NCBI GenBank assembly: GCA_017621755.1
Contig: JAGASL010000034.1
Span: 1-47,914 of the forward strand
DNA length: 47,914 nucleotides
Direction of reading: 5' to 3'
Origin: Clostridia bacterium
GTDB taxonomy: Bacteria; Bacillota; Clostridia; Oscillospirales; CAG-272
Positions 24,917 to 33,930 of the stretch are shown piece by piece. The position numbers and the translations under genes were made by a program. Each line of letters opens with the position of its first letter. Positions within the stretch are counted from its first letter, which is position 1. The notes beneath the pieces were generated by a model, which saw only the letters and a program-made list of their open reading frames with translations, did not search any database and was not told where the DNA came from.

Positions 24917-25690
24917 ATGAACGTTCTTGTAAACGGAATCTTAGGCCACATGGGGCGTGAGGTCGCCCGTCTATCTACAGAAGGGTGCCGCGGCGCCCGT
25001 CTGGTGGGCGGTGTAGACCCAAGCGGCACGAGTGAGGAATTTCCCGTATGGGCCTCCTTTGCCGAGCTGCCTGCCTCGCTTGGTATTTCCTGCGTGGTGG
25101 ATTTTTCGCACCATTCCTGCGCGCCCGCCCTGTTAGAATATGCCAAGGCAGCCCACCTGCCTGTGGTGGTGGCCACCACCGGCCACACCGAGGAGGAGCT
25201 GGCCGCCATTCGCGCGGCAGCGCAAGAGATCCCCGTCTTTTTCTCGGCCAATATGTCCTATGGGGTCGCTTTGCTGGTCGAGCTGGCAAAGCAGACCGCC
25301 CGTGCCATGCCTGAGGCCGATATTGAGATCATCGAAAAGCACCATAACCGCAAGTTAGATGCCCCCAGCGGTACTGCCCTGATGCTGGCAGACGAGATCT
25401 GCCGCGTGCGCGAGGGCGCTTATGCCAAAACCGGCCGCAGCGGCAAGGCGAAGCGTGAACCGGGTGAAATCGGTATTCACGCCGTTCGCATGGGTAATAT
25501 CGTTGGCGAGCATGAGGTCATCATTGGCACCGCCAGCCAGACCATCACCCTGAAGCACGAGGCGCATAGCCGTGCCCTGTTTGCTGAGGGCGCCTTGGCC
25601 GCCGCCGCCTTTCTTGTTACCTGTGCACCAGGGCTTTACGATATGAAAAGCTTAGTAGAGGCCGGGAACCGAGAGGCCGCACTTTGCTGA
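24917..25690 (+). CDS. dapB: 4-hydroxy-tetrahydrodipicolinate reductase
   Basis: 257 aa. It reduces the DapA product with NAD(P)H. The Rossmann opening is VNGILGHMGREVARL, with VDFSHHS and ATTGHTEEEL following. The catalytic and substrate-binding stretch EKHHNRKLDAPSGTALMLAD is intact, as is the later R-x-G-x-IVGEHEV motif. Its first glycine loop (GILGHMG) differs mildly from the common GAxGRMG. AAAGGAAG precedes the ATG. It lies 21 bases after dapA and 16 before ddh. Confidence 0.96.
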   Translation: MNVLVNGILGHMGREVARLSTEGCRGARLVGGVDPSGTSEEFPVWASFAELPASLGISCVVDFSHHSCAPALLEYAKAAHLPVVVATTGHTEEELAAIRAAAQEIPVFFSANMSYGVALLVELAKQTARAMPEADIEIIEKHHNRKLDAPSGTALMLADEICRVREGAYAKTGRSGKAKREPGEIGIHAVRMGNIVGEHEVIIGTASQTITLKHEAHSRALFAEGALAAAAFLVTCAPGLYDMKSLVEAGNREAALC

Positions 25691-25706
25691 AGAGGAGAAT
25701 AAGAGA

Positions 25707-26687
25707 ATGAAGATCGCTATATACGGCTACGGCAATCTTGGCCGCGGGGTCGAGTGTGCTACGCTGAACCACCCGGATGCCGAGCTTGTTGCCGTGTTTA
25801 CCCGCCGCCCGCCGGAAACGGTAAAGACCGCCCTGCCGGGCACTCCCGTCTACGCTGCCGATCGGCTGCTGGAATTTAAGGGGCAGATCGACGTGCTGAT
25901 CATCTGTGGCGGCAGCGCCACAGACCTGCCGGAAATGACGCCCATGCTGGCGGCACATTTCAACGTTATAGACAGCTTTGATACCCACGCCACTATTCCC
26001 ACGCATTTTGCCGCCGTTGACCGGGCGGCCGTAGAGACCGGGCACCTGGCTCTGATCTCGGCGGGGTGGGACCCAGGCCTGTTTTCTATTGCTCGCCTCT
26101 ATGCCTCGGCCGTTTTGCCAAACGGGCAGGATTATACCTTCTGGGGCCGCGGCATCAGCCAGGGGCATTCAGATGCTATTCGCCGCATTGCCGGCGTGGT
26201 GGATGCCCGCCAGTATACCGTGCCGGTGGAGGAGGCGCTTAGCGCTGTGCGCGCCGGCGAGACGCCTGTGCTGACCACGCGTGAGAAGCACCGCCGCGAA
26301 TGCTACGTGGTGGCGGCCGAGGGGGCAGACCTTGCCCGCATCGAGCGTGAGATCAAGACTATGCCCAACTATTTTGCCGATTACGATACCACGGTGCATT
26401 TCGTCACGCTTGACGAGCTGCGCCGCGACCACGCCGGCATGCCGCACGGCGGCTCGGTGATCCGCAATGGCAAGAGCGGCTTTTCGGGTGAGCATACGCA
26501 CACCGTGGAATTCCGCCTCGCCTTAGATTCTAACCCCGAGTTTACCGCCAGCGTTCTGGTGGCGTATGCCCGTACCATTCACCGTATGGCAGGGCGGGGC
26601 AGTATTGGCTGCAAGACGGTATTTGATATCGCCCCGGCTGATCTGTCACCCCTTTCGCCCGAGGAGCTGCGGGCGCATATGCTGTAA
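25707..26687 (+). CDS. ddh: meso-Diaminopimelate dehydrogenase
   Basis: 326 aa. This NADPH enzyme converts tetrahydrodipicolinate directly to meso-diaminopimelate, bypassing the acylated dap steps. Visible are the N-terminal IYGYGNLGRGVE fold, FTRRPPE (NADP phosphate region), the substrate stretch SAGWDPGLFSIARLYASAVLPNGQDYTFWGRGISQGHSDAIRRI, REKHRRECYV and MPHGGSVIRNGKSG. The length is typical. Its place between dapB and lysA completes a short lysine route, so no dapD/dapH, dapE or dapL is needed here. RBS GAGGAGAA before the ATG. Confidence 0.97.
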   Translation: MKIAIYGYGNLGRGVECATLNHPDAELVAVFTRRPPETVKTALPGTPVYAADRLLEFKGQIDVLIICGGSATDLPEMTPMLAAHFNVIDSFDTHATIPTHFAAVDRAAVETGHLALISAGWDPGLFSIARLYASAVLPNGQDYTFWGRGISQGHSDAIRRIAGVVDARQYTVPVEEALSAVRAGETPVLTTREKHRRECYVVAAEGADLARIEREIKTMPNYFADYDTTVHFVTLDELRRDHAGMPHGGSVIRNGKSGFSGEHTHTVEFRLALDSNPEFTASVLVAYARTIHRMAGRGSIGCKTVFDIAPADLSPLSPEELRAHML

Positions 26688-26701
26688 TAATTGAGGTTTC
26701 T

Positions 26702-28027
26702 ATGATCGTAACAGAAAATAAGAGCGGCATGATCTGTTCCAATCTTTCCCGTGACGAGAGCGGTGAGCTTTGCTTTGCCGGCATGCCCCTTTCACCGCTT
26801 GCCCAAAAATACGGTACGCCGCTGTACCTCTATGATGAGGCGCGTATCCGCGAGCGCTGCCGCACCTATCTGGGTGCTGTGCGCGAGGCGTTTGGTGACC
26901 GCGCCCGCGTGCTTTACGCCTCTAAGGCCGCCTCCTTTCGCCGCCTGTATGAGATCATGCGTGAGGAGGGAATGGGCATCGACGTCGTTTCGCGCGGCGA
27001 GATCTATACCGCCGTGCGCGCCGGCTTTCCGTTAGAGCGTGCCTATTTCCATTCCAACAACAAGACCGATGAGGATATCGCCTACGCGATGGAGCATGGC
27101 GTTGGCTACTTTGTGGTGGATAACGAGGAGGAGCTGTACGCCATTGATCGCCTGGCCACCGCGCGCGGCATACAACAGCGCGTGCTTCTGCGTCTGACCC
27201 CGGGCATTGACCCGCATACCTATGCGGCGGTTGCCACCGGCAAGGTCGATTCCAAATTCGGCTCGGCCATCGAGACCGGGCAGGCAGATGCCATCACCCG
27301 CCTGGCCCTCAGCCTTTCGCACGTTGCGCTCAAGGGCTTTCATTGCCACGTTGGCTCACAGGTCTTTGATTCAGACGTCTATTTCCGCGCGGCCGAGGTC
27401 ATGCTCTCCTTCGTGGCGCATATGGCCCGTACCGAGGGCTTCTTAGCCGAGGAGCTGGATATTGGCGGCGGCTACGGCGTGCGCTACGTGGCCGAGCAGC
27501 CTGAGATCGATATTGCCGAAAATATTCGCGAGGTGGGCGAATTTATGACTCGCCGCGCTGAGGAGCTGGGCATCACGCTGCCGGTCGTCGCCTTCGAGCC
27601 CGGCCGCAGCATCGTGGCCGATGCCGGGCTTACGGTGTATACCGTTGGCACGGTGAAGCGCATCCCCGGCTATAAGACCTACGTATCGGTAGACGGCGGC
27701 ATGACCGATAACCCGCGCTTTGCGCTCTACGGCTCGCCCTATACCATCCTGCCCGTGGCTGCCGACCTGCCTGAGGAGACCGAGAGCTGCTCGGTGGTTG
27801 GCCGCTGCTGCGAGAGTGGGGATATCTTGCAGGAAAACGTGCCCCTGCCGCCCGATATGGCACGCGGCGACCTGCTCGCCTGCCTGACCACGGGCGCCTA
27901 CCATTATTCTATGGCCTCGAATTACAATCGCATTCCGCGCCCGCCTGTTGTTATGCTGGCCGATGGCACCTCCTATCTCGCCGTCCGCCGCGAAACGCCG
28001 GAGGACCTTGTGGCGCTGGATTGTTAA
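26702..28027 (+). CDS. lysA: Diaminopimelate decarboxylase
   Basis: 441 aa. It decarboxylates meso-diaminopimelate to lysine. A fold-type III PLP enzyme: PLP lysine about K75 in LYASKAAS, HSNNKTDEDI, RLTPGIDPHTYAAVATGKVDSKFG, GFHCHVGSQVFD, the glycine-rich LDIGGGYGVRYV, EPGRSIVADAG, and the dimer-partner motif VGRCCESGDIL near the C-terminus. The start is ATG 26702, 14 bases after ddh. Last of the riboswitch-controlled operon; no clear terminator lies directly after it, so some transcripts may run into the small regulator at 28101. Confidence 0.97.
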   Translation: MIVTENKSGMICSNLSRDESGELCFAGMPLSPLAQKYGTPLYLYDEARIRERCRTYLGAVREAFGDRARVLYASKAASFRRLYEIMREEGMGIDVVSRGEIYTAVRAGFPLERAYFHSNNKTDEDIAYAMEHGVGYFVVDNEEELYAIDRLATARGIQQRVLLRLTPGIDPHTYAAVATGKVDSKFGSAIETGQADAITRLALSLSHVALKGFHCHVGSQVFDSDVYFRAAEVMLSFVAHMARTEGFLAEELDIGGGYGVRYVAEQPEIDIAENIREVGEFMTRRAEELGITLPVVAFEPGRSIVADAGLTVYTVGTVKRIPGYKTYVSVDGGMTDNPRFALYGSPYTILPVAADLPEETESCSVVGRCCESGDILQENVPLPPDMARGDLLACLTTGAYHYSMASNYNRIPRPPVVMLADGTSYLAVRRETPEDLVALDC

Positions 28028-28100
28028 AACACGCAAGCCCGGGAATCATCAAGGTGCATCGTGTACCTGTTCCATGTATATCGAAAGAGGAGGGACTCAC

Positions 28101-28304
28101 GTGCTTCGTTTGACGATTGATCAGTGCTTAAAAAATAGGCAAATAACGCGGTATGAGCTTTCTAAAAGAACGGGTATCCATTACCATATTATCGATAAAT
28201 ATTATAAAAACAAGGTTGTGCGGTACGATAGCTATATTCTTGATCGAATCTGTACTGCCTTGGCATGTGATATTTCGGATATTTTGTCCTACCGAAAGGA
28301 ATAA
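28101..28304 (+). CDS. Small XRE/Cro-like helix-turn-helix protein
   Basis: 67 aa, starting at GTG 28101 with AGAGGAGGGA upstream. LTIDQCLKNRQITRYELSKRTGIHYHIIDKYYKNKVVRYDSYILDRICTALACDISDILSY is one compact HTH domain of the Cro/C1 type: recognition helix IHYHIIDKYYK, and the closing I-x-x-AL-x-C-DISDIL pattern is typical. It has no partner domain. The gene is visibly more AT-rich than lysA upstream, hinting at separate origin. Such single-domain proteins are common in Clostridia as stand-alone regulators. The target is unknown. It sits 73 bases after lysA. Confidence 0.8.
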   Translation: MLRLTIDQCLKNRQITRYELSKRTGIHYHIIDKYYKNKVVRYDSYILDRICTALACDISDILSYRKE

Positions 28305-28306
28305 CA

Positions 28307-28337
28307 AAAGAGCCTGCTTTGCAGGCTCTTTCGTTTT
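28307..28337. terminator. Bidirectional intrinsic terminator
   Basis: AAAGAGCCTGC-TTT-GCAGGCTCTTT with T-rich flank on plus and matching A-rich flank on the other side. It separates the XRE-like gene from the convergent ABC-F gene. Confidence 0.85.
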
Positions 28338-29949
28338 ATAGCGCGATATTGGTCTCGCCTTTTGATTTCTTAAAGGCGACGTATTCCTCGTAGGTGCCCT
28401 GGTAATCGGTGATGCTGCCATCCGGCTTGATCTCGATAATGCGGTTGGCTACGGTATTGACGATCTCGTAGTCGTGCGAGGTAAAGAGAATATTGCCGTG
28501 GAAGGCCGAAAGCCCCTCGTTGACCGCGGTGATCGATTCCAGGTCAAGGTGGTCGGTGGGGCGGTCAAGCAGCAGCACGTTCGAGCCAAAGAGCATCATG
28601 CGTGAGAACATGCAGCGCACCTTTTCACCACCCGAGAGGACGTTGACCGGCTTGAAGATGCTATCGCCCGAGAAGAGCATACGGCCAAGGAAGCCGCGCA
28701 GATAGGTCTCGGTCGTATCCTTGGAGTACTGGCGCATCCAGTCAAGGATCGAAAGCTGCACCCCGTCAAAATAGGCGGTGTTATCATGCGGGAAGTAGGA
28801 TTGCGTGGTGCTGATGCCCCACTTGAAGCTGCCGCCGCTCGGCTGCTCCTCCTCCATCAGGATGCGGAAGAGGGCGGTAATGGCCAGCTCGTTGCCTACG
28901 AAGGCGATCTTGTCGCCCTTGGCAAGCGAGAAGGAAACGCCCTGCAGCAGGGTGCGGTCGCCTGCCGTGTAGGAAAGCTCCTTCACCGTGAGAATATCCT
29001 TGCCCGCCTCGCGCTCCATATCAAAGCCGATGAAGGGATAGCGGCGCGAGGAGGCAGGCAGCTCCTCAATGGTCAGCTTGTCTAACAGCTTGCGGCGAGA
29101 GGTCGCCTGGCGGGATTTTGATTTGTTGGCCGAGAAGCGGGCAATAAAGGCCTGCAGCTCGGCGATCTTTTCCTCTGCCTTTTTATTCTGCTGCTTGATC
29201 ATGCGCTGGATCAGCTGGCTGGATTCATACCAGAACTCGTAGTTGCCCACGTACATCTTGATGCCGCTGTAGTCGATATCCACAATGCCGGTGCACACGT
29301 TGTTCAGAAAGTGGCGGTCGTGCGAAACGACCAGCACGGTGCCGAAATAGTCGGAAAGAAAGTCCTCCAGCCACTCGGTCGCCTCTAGGTCAAGACCGTT
29401 GGTCGGCTCGTCCAGCAAAATAATATCCGGGTTACCGAACAGGGCCTGTGCCAGCAGCACCTTTACCTTTTCGCTCTCGCGCAGGTCGGCCATCAGCCAG
29501 GTCATCTTTTCTTCCTCAATGCCAAGGCCCTGCACCAGGCGCGAGGCCTCGGATTCCGCCTCCCAGCCGCCCAGCTCGGCAAACTCTGCCTCTAATTCTG
29601 AGGCGCGAATGCCGTCCTCATCCGAAAAATCCTCTTTTTCGTAGATGGCATCCTTTTCCTTCATCACGTCATACAGGTGGCGGTTGCCCATGATCACGGT
29701 GTCCTGCACTGTGTATTCGTCAAAGGCAAAGTGGTCCTGCCGCAAAACCGACATGCGTGCCGTCGCGGGGATCGAGATCTCGCCGTGCGTGGGCTCCAAC
29801 TCGCGGCACAGCAGCTTCAGAAAGGTGGATTTGCCGGCACCGTTGGCACCGATCACGCCGTAGCAGTTGCCCTCGGTAAATTTCAGGTCTACGTCCTTGA
29901 ACAGCAGCTGCCCGCCAAATTGAAAGCTAACGTTTGATACGGTAATCAC
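28336..29949 (-). CDS. ABC-F family ATPase with degenerate second nucleotide-binding domain
   Basis: 537 aa, two ABC domains, no membrane part. ABC-F proteins act at the ribosome. NBD1 is intact in Walker A (GANGAGKST, about 34) and Walker B (ILLDEPTNGLD), with DLRESEKVKVLLAQ in place of a strict LSGGQ signature, as in the subfamily. The linker (about 240-300) carries the charged helices with KSKSRQATSRRKLLDKL. NBD2 is altered: the P-loop reads AFVGNELAITALFR (about 346-359), lacking the Lys, and Walker B reads LLLDRPTDHLD, with Arg for the catalytic Glu. LSGGEKVR and the H-loop (FTSHDYEIV) remain. GTG start at 29949 with GGAGGAC. Translation-factor-like role likely; no sign it gives drug resistance. 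Confidence 0.9.
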   Translation of the reverse strand: MITVSNVSFQFGGQLLFKDVDLKFTEGNCYGVIGANGAGKSTFLKLLCRELEPTHGEISIPATARMSVLRQDHFAFDEYTVQDTVIMGNRHLYDVMKEKDAIYEKEDFSDEDGIRASELEAEFAELGGWEAESEASRLVQGLGIEEEKMTWLMADLRESEKVKVLLAQALFGNPDIILLDEPTNGLDLEATEWLEDFLSDYFGTVLVVSHDRHFLNNVCTGIVDIDYSGIKMYVGNYEFWYESSQLIQRMIKQQNKKAEEKIAELQAFIARFSANKSKSRQATSRRKLLDKLTIEELPASSRRYPFIGFDMEREAGKDILTVKELSYTAGDRTLLQGVSFSLAKGDKIAFVGNELAITALFRILMEEEQPSGGSFKWGISTTQSYFPHDNTAYFDGVQLSILDWMRQYSKDTTETYLRGFLGRMLFSGDSIFKPVNVLSGGEKVRCMFSRMMLFGSNVLLLDRPTDHLDLESITAVNEGLSAFHGNILFTSHDYEIVNTVANRIIEIKPDGSITDYQGTYEEYVAFKKSKGETNIAL

Positions 29950-29983
29950 AATACGTCCTCCGTTTTTTAGTCACAACTTATTT

Positions 29984-30012
29984 AGTATATCATGTTTTTT
30001 TGAAAAGGTCAA
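29984..30012 (-). promoter_or_regulatory. Predicted promoter of the ABC-F gene
   Basis: On the minus strand, TTGACC (30012-30007), 17 bp, TATACT (29989-29984). Confidence 0.65.
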
Positions 30013-30069
30013 CTCTTTTTGGGAAAATGAAGGTTTACAAAAAATTCATGTTTTGCGCTGTCGCTTTGC

Positions 30070-30098
30070 TTGACTTAAAAGGTAGTTCTTGTTATAAT
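30070..30098 (+). promoter_or_regulatory. Predicted promoter of the ABC exporter operon
   Basis: TTGACT (30070-30075), 17 bp, TATAAT (30093-30098), 40 bases before the ATG, with AAGGAGGAAA as ribosome site. Confidence 0.8.
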
Positions 30099-30137
30099 AT
30101 AAGTTGTTTCTTTCTATAAAGATAAGGAGGAAAATCT

Positions 30138-31880
30138 ATGCTAAAAACGCTGATGGGCGCTGTACGGGAATATAAGCGCCCCTCGCTTCTTGCCCCCATT
30201 CTTGTCTCGCTTGAGGTGGTGGCCGAATGCCTGATCCCGTTTTTCACGGCTGACCTAATCAAGGCCATTGAGGATAATCTGGGCATTCCCACCGTGCTGA
30301 AATACGGCTTTGTTTTGCTGGGCATGGCGCTTTTGTCGCTCACCTTTGGCATTTTAGCCGGTTATTTCTGCTCGGTTGCCTCCTGCGGTTTTGCCAAAAA
30401 CCTGCGGCATGATCTTTATGCTCGTATAGGCACCTATTCCTTTGCTAATATTGACCGGTTTTCTACCTCCAGCCTGGTCACCAGATTGACCACCGACGTG
30501 GCTAACGTGCAAAATGCTTATATGATGATCATTCGCACGGCCATTCGCTGCCCGTTTATGCTGATCTTTGCCTTTGTGATGTCGGTGCGCTTAGGCGGTA
30601 GCCTGGCCTGGATCTTTGCCGGTATTCTGCCGGTGCTGGCCTTTGCTCTCTTTTTTATCATCGGCAAGGTCATGCCCCTGTTCCGCCGCGTGTTCAAAAA
30701 ATACGATAAGCTGAACGAATCGGTGCAGGAAAACGTGGTTGGCATGCGTGTGGTCAAATCCTTTGTGCGTGAGGAGTACGAGCGTGAAAAATTCAACCGC
30801 GCCTCGGACGACGTGTGTAACGATTTTACCCGCGCAGAAAAGATCCTTGCATTCAACAACCCGGTCATGCAGCTCTGCATCTACACCTCTCTGATCCTGA
30901 TCTCCTATTTCTGCTCGAAGATCGTGATCTCACAGTTTGGCGAGACTAGCCTGCATGTGGGCACGCTTTCCAGCATGCTGACCTATTCCATGCAGATACT
31001 GATGAGCATGATGATGGTCTCTATGGTGTTTGTGATGATCACCATGGCGGCAGAATCTGCCCGCCGTATTGCCGAGGTGCTCTCTGAGGAAAGCACCATC
31101 AAGAACCCGGAAAATCCGCTGATGGCGGTTGAAAACGGCGCCATTGATTTTGAGAGCGTTTCCTTTAAGTATTCTGAAAAGGCAGAAAAGAATGCCCTTT
31201 CCCATATTGATCTGCACATTGCCGCCGGCGAAACGGTTGGCATTATCGGCGGTACCGGCTCGTCTAAGACCTCTCTTGTTAATCTCATCTCTCGCCTTTA
31301 CGATGCCACCGAGGGGCGCGTGCGTGTTGGTGGGCGTGACGTGCGTGAATACGATCTAGAAACGCTGCGCAACGCCGTAGCGGTGGTTTTGCAGAAAAAC
31401 GTTCTTTTCTCCGGCACGATCAAGGAAAACCTGCGCTGGGGCGACCCGGATGCCACCGACGAGGAGCTGGTGCACGCCTGCCGTCTTGCCCAGGCGGATG
31501 AGTTTATCCGCTCCTTCCCGGATGGGTATGATACCTATATCGAGCAGGGCGGGTCGAACGTTTCCGGCGGGCAAAAGCAGCGCCTGTGCATTGCCCGCGC
31601 GCTGTTAAAGAAGCCCGTGATCCTGATCCTTGACGATTCCACCTCGGCTGTTGATACCCGAACCGATGCCATGATTCGCCGCGCGATGCGTGAGGAGATT
31701 CCCGGCACCACCAAGATCATCATTGCCCAGCGTGTTTCCTCGGTGCAGGATGCCGACCGCATCGTGGTGATGGAAAACGGCACGATCGAATCCTGCGGCA
31801 CGCATGAGGAGCTGCTGGCAAAAAGCCCCATCTACCGCGAGGTATATGAATCGCAGACCAAGGCAGGAGGTGAAGACTGA
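30138..31880 (+). CDS. ABC exporter half-transporter A (degenerate ATPase site)
   Basis: 580 aa: six membrane segments (about 15-320), then a nucleotide-binding domain. Walker A is GGTGSSKTS (about 371-379), with Ser where Gly/Ser vary in this family. The signature is VSGGQKQR. Walker B ends LILDDSTSAVD, where Asp replaces the catalytic Glu, and the switch His is Gln (IIIAQRVSS). These replacements are typical of the non-catalytic half of heterodimeric exporters (BmrC/TM287 type). The partner follows at once: the stop TGA shares a base with the next ATG (TGATG at 31878). Substrate unknown; multidrug, lipid or peptide export are possible. Confidence 0.93.
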   Translation: MLKTLMGAVREYKRPSLLAPILVSLEVVAECLIPFFTADLIKAIEDNLGIPTVLKYGFVLLGMALLSLTFGILAGYFCSVASCGFAKNLRHDLYARIGTYSFANIDRFSTSSLVTRLTTDVANVQNAYMMIIRTAIRCPFMLIFAFVMSVRLGGSLAWIFAGILPVLAFALFFIIGKVMPLFRRVFKKYDKLNESVQENVVGMRVVKSFVREEYEREKFNRASDDVCNDFTRAEKILAFNNPVMQLCIYTSLILISYFCSKIVISQFGETSLHVGTLSSMLTYSMQILMSMMMVSMVFVMITMAAESARRIAEVLSEESTIKNPENPLMAVENGAIDFESVSFKYSEKAEKNALSHIDLHIAAGETVGIIGGTGSSKTSLVNLISRLYDATEGRVRVGGRDVREYDLETLRNAVAVVLQKNVLFSGTIKENLRWGDPDATDEELVHACRLAQADEFIRSFPDGYDTYIEQGGSNVSGGQKQRLCIARALLKKPVILILDDSTSAVDTRTDAMIRRAMREEIPGTTKIIIAQRVSSVQDADRIVVMENGTIESCGTHEELLAKSPIYREVYESQTKAGGED

Positions 31881-33835
31881 TGGCCGCACCGCGCATGAGG
31901 GGGGATGGCCGCCGCGCCAAGAATGCAAAGGGCACGCTTGGTCGCTTGATCGGTCTTTTGCTCTCCTACTACAAAAAAGAGGTTATTATTGTTTTAGCCT
32001 GTATCGTCATTTTGGCGATCGTGGGCGTTTCGCCGGCCGTGTATATTCAGACCATTGCCTCGTACATCGAGCAGGGTGTTGCGATGGCAAAGGCCGGTCG
32101 GCCGGGTGCTGAGGTATATGCCGAGCTGGCACCAGCGATCTTACGCTCGCTGCTGCTGATGGCCGGTGTTTATCTCATCGGCCTTATCACCTCGCTTGTC
32201 TATACCCGCCTGGGGGCTATCATCACCCAGGGCTTTCTCAATAAGCTGCGCAAGCGTATGTTCGGCAGTATGCAAAATCTGCCCATCCGCTATTTTGATA
32301 CGCACAACCGTGGCGATATCATGTCGCATTATACCAACGATATCGATACCATCCGGCAGCTGATCTCGCAGTCTATCCCCACCGTCTTCCAGTGCGCCCT
32401 GACCCTGATCGTGCTGGTGCTGATCATGCTGTATTTCAGCGTGTGGATGACGCTGGTCGTTTTCTCTGCCGTGCTGCTGATGCTGTTCGTTACCCGCTTT
32501 GTGGGTGGCAATTCGGCCAAGTATTTTGTCCGGCAGCAGAAGTCGCTGGGTAAGGAGGAGGGCTTTATTGAGGAGATGATGAATGGCCAAAAGGTGGTAA
32601 AGGTTTTTTGCCACGAGCAGGCAAGCCAGGCAGATTTTGATCGCCTGAACGAGCAGCTCTGCTCAGATGCCACCCGCGCCAACATCTTTGCCAATACGCT
32701 GATGCCTATTATGGGTAACATCGGCAACATCTTTTACGTGCTGGTCGCCTTTATTGGTGCCCTGCTGATCGCGCTGGATGCGCCGGATATTTCGCTGCAT
32801 GCTCTGCTTGGTGTAGAAATGTCCATGCTGGCGATCGTAGTCACCTTCCTTGGTATGACCAGGCAGTTCGTCAACAATGTCAGCCAGGTCTCGCAGCAGG
32901 TCAACTTTGTTGTTATGGCGCTGGCAGGCGCTGAACGCGTGTTTGAGCTGATGGATGAGGTGCCGGAGACGGATGACGGCTACGTAACGCTGGTCAACGC
33001 CTGCAAGGATGAAAATGGCGAGCTGACCGAATGCGCTGCACGCACTGGCCACTGGGCCTGGAAGCACCCGCACGAGGATGGTAGCGTGACTTATACGCCC
33101 CTTGCGGGTGACGTGCGCATGAGCGAGGTGGATTTTGGCTACGTGCCCGAAAAGATCGTTTTGCATGACGTGACCCTGTACGCCGAGCCGGGTCAAAAGG
33201 TTGCCTTCGTTGGTGCCACCGGCGCTGGCAAGACTACCATCACCAACCTCATCAATCGCTTCTACGATATTGCCGATGGTAAGATTCGCTACGATGGTAT
33301 CAATATCAATAAGATCAAAAAGGCAGATCTGCGCCGCTCGCTTGGCATCGTGCTGCAGGATACCAACCTCTTTACCGGCACGGTGATGGAGAATATTCGC
33401 TACGGCAAGCTGAACGCGACGGATGAGGAGTGCATAGCCGCCGCAAAATTAGCCAACGCGCACGATTTTATCACCCGCCTGCCGGATGGCTACGCCACCC
33501 AGCTGACTGCCAACGGCGCCAACCTTTCGCAGGGGCAGCGGCAGCTGATCTCGATCGCGCGTGCCGCGGTAGCCGACCCGCCTGTCATGATCCTTGACGA
33601 GGCTACCTCCTCGATCGATACGCGTACTGAGGCCATCGTGCAGCGCGGCATGGATAGCCTGATGCACGGCCGCACGGTGTTCGTTATTGCTCACCGTCTC
33701 TCCACCGTTCGCAATTCGGATGTGATCATGGTGTTAGAGCAGGGGCGCATTATTGAGCGCGGTGATCACGAAAAGCTGATTGCCGAGCGCGGCAAATACT
33801 ATCAGCTGTATACCGGTGCCTTTGAATTGGAATAA
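31880..33835 (+). CDS. ABC exporter half-transporter B (catalytic ATPase site)
   Basis: 651 aa: a charged N-terminal stretch, six membrane segments (about 35-350) and a nucleotide-binding domain with intact motifs: GATGAGKTT (about 443), signature LSQGQRQ, ILDEATSSID with the catalytic Glu, and switch His in VIAHRLSTV. Between membrane and ATPase parts is an extra segment of about 50 residues (VTLVNACKDENGELTECAARTGHWAWKHPHEDGSVTYTPL) not found in all members. It pairs with the upstream half, so together they form one exporter with one active and one degenerate site. Ends at a strong terminator. Confidence 0.94.
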   Translation: MAAPRMRGDGRRAKNAKGTLGRLIGLLLSYYKKEVIIVLACIVILAIVGVSPAVYIQTIASYIEQGVAMAKAGRPGAEVYAELAPAILRSLLLMAGVYLIGLITSLVYTRLGAIITQGFLNKLRKRMFGSMQNLPIRYFDTHNRGDIMSHYTNDIDTIRQLISQSIPTVFQCALTLIVLVLIMLYFSVWMTLVVFSAVLLMLFVTRFVGGNSAKYFVRQQKSLGKEEGFIEEMMNGQKVVKVFCHEQASQADFDRLNEQLCSDATRANIFANTLMPIMGNIGNIFYVLVAFIGALLIALDAPDISLHALLGVEMSMLAIVVTFLGMTRQFVNNVSQVSQQVNFVVMALAGAERVFELMDEVPETDDGYVTLVNACKDENGELTECAARTGHWAWKHPHEDGSVTYTPLAGDVRMSEVDFGYVPEKIVLHDVTLYAEPGQKVAFVGATGAGKTTITNLINRFYDIADGKIRYDGININKIKKADLRRSLGIVLQDTNLFTGTVMENIRYGKLNATDEECIAAAKLANAHDFITRLPDGYATQLTANGANLSQGQRQLISIARAAVADPPVMILDEATSSIDTRTEAIVQRGMDSLMHGRTVFVIAHRLSTVRNSDVIMVLEQGRIIERGDHEKLIAERGKYYQLYTGAFELE

Positions 33836-33838
33836 TTT

Positions 33839-33880
33839 CAAGCCCACGGCAAAAAAACTCTTGCCGTGGGTTGTTTTTTA
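33839..33880 (+). terminator. Intrinsic terminator of the ABC exporter operon
   Basis: CAAGCCCACGGCAA / TTGCCGTGGGTTG stem and a TTTTTTA tail. The tail overlaps the predicted -35 of the next operon. Confidence 0.9.
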
Positions 33881-33899
33881 TGGGTTTGTATGGTAAAAT
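33871..33899 (+). promoter_or_regulatory. Predicted promoter of the FAD oxidoreductase operon
   Basis: TTGTTT (33871-33876), 17 bp, TAAAAT (33894-33899) with extended TGG. The -35 box lies in the T tail of the preceding terminator. Confidence 0.6.
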
Positions 33900-33930
33900 G
33901 AAGACAAAAACACGTGTGGGAGGGTTCTGC

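Noticed and set aside
28101..28304. XRE-like gene as a mark of a prophage or mobile island
   Set aside because: No integrase, phage structural gene or attachment-site duplication is visible nearby; its neighbours are lysA and an ABC-F gene.
28336..29949. Antibiotic-resistance ABC-F (target protection) gene
   Set aside because: The sequence looks like the housekeeping-type subfamily and its second ATPase site is degenerate; nothing points to drug resistance.
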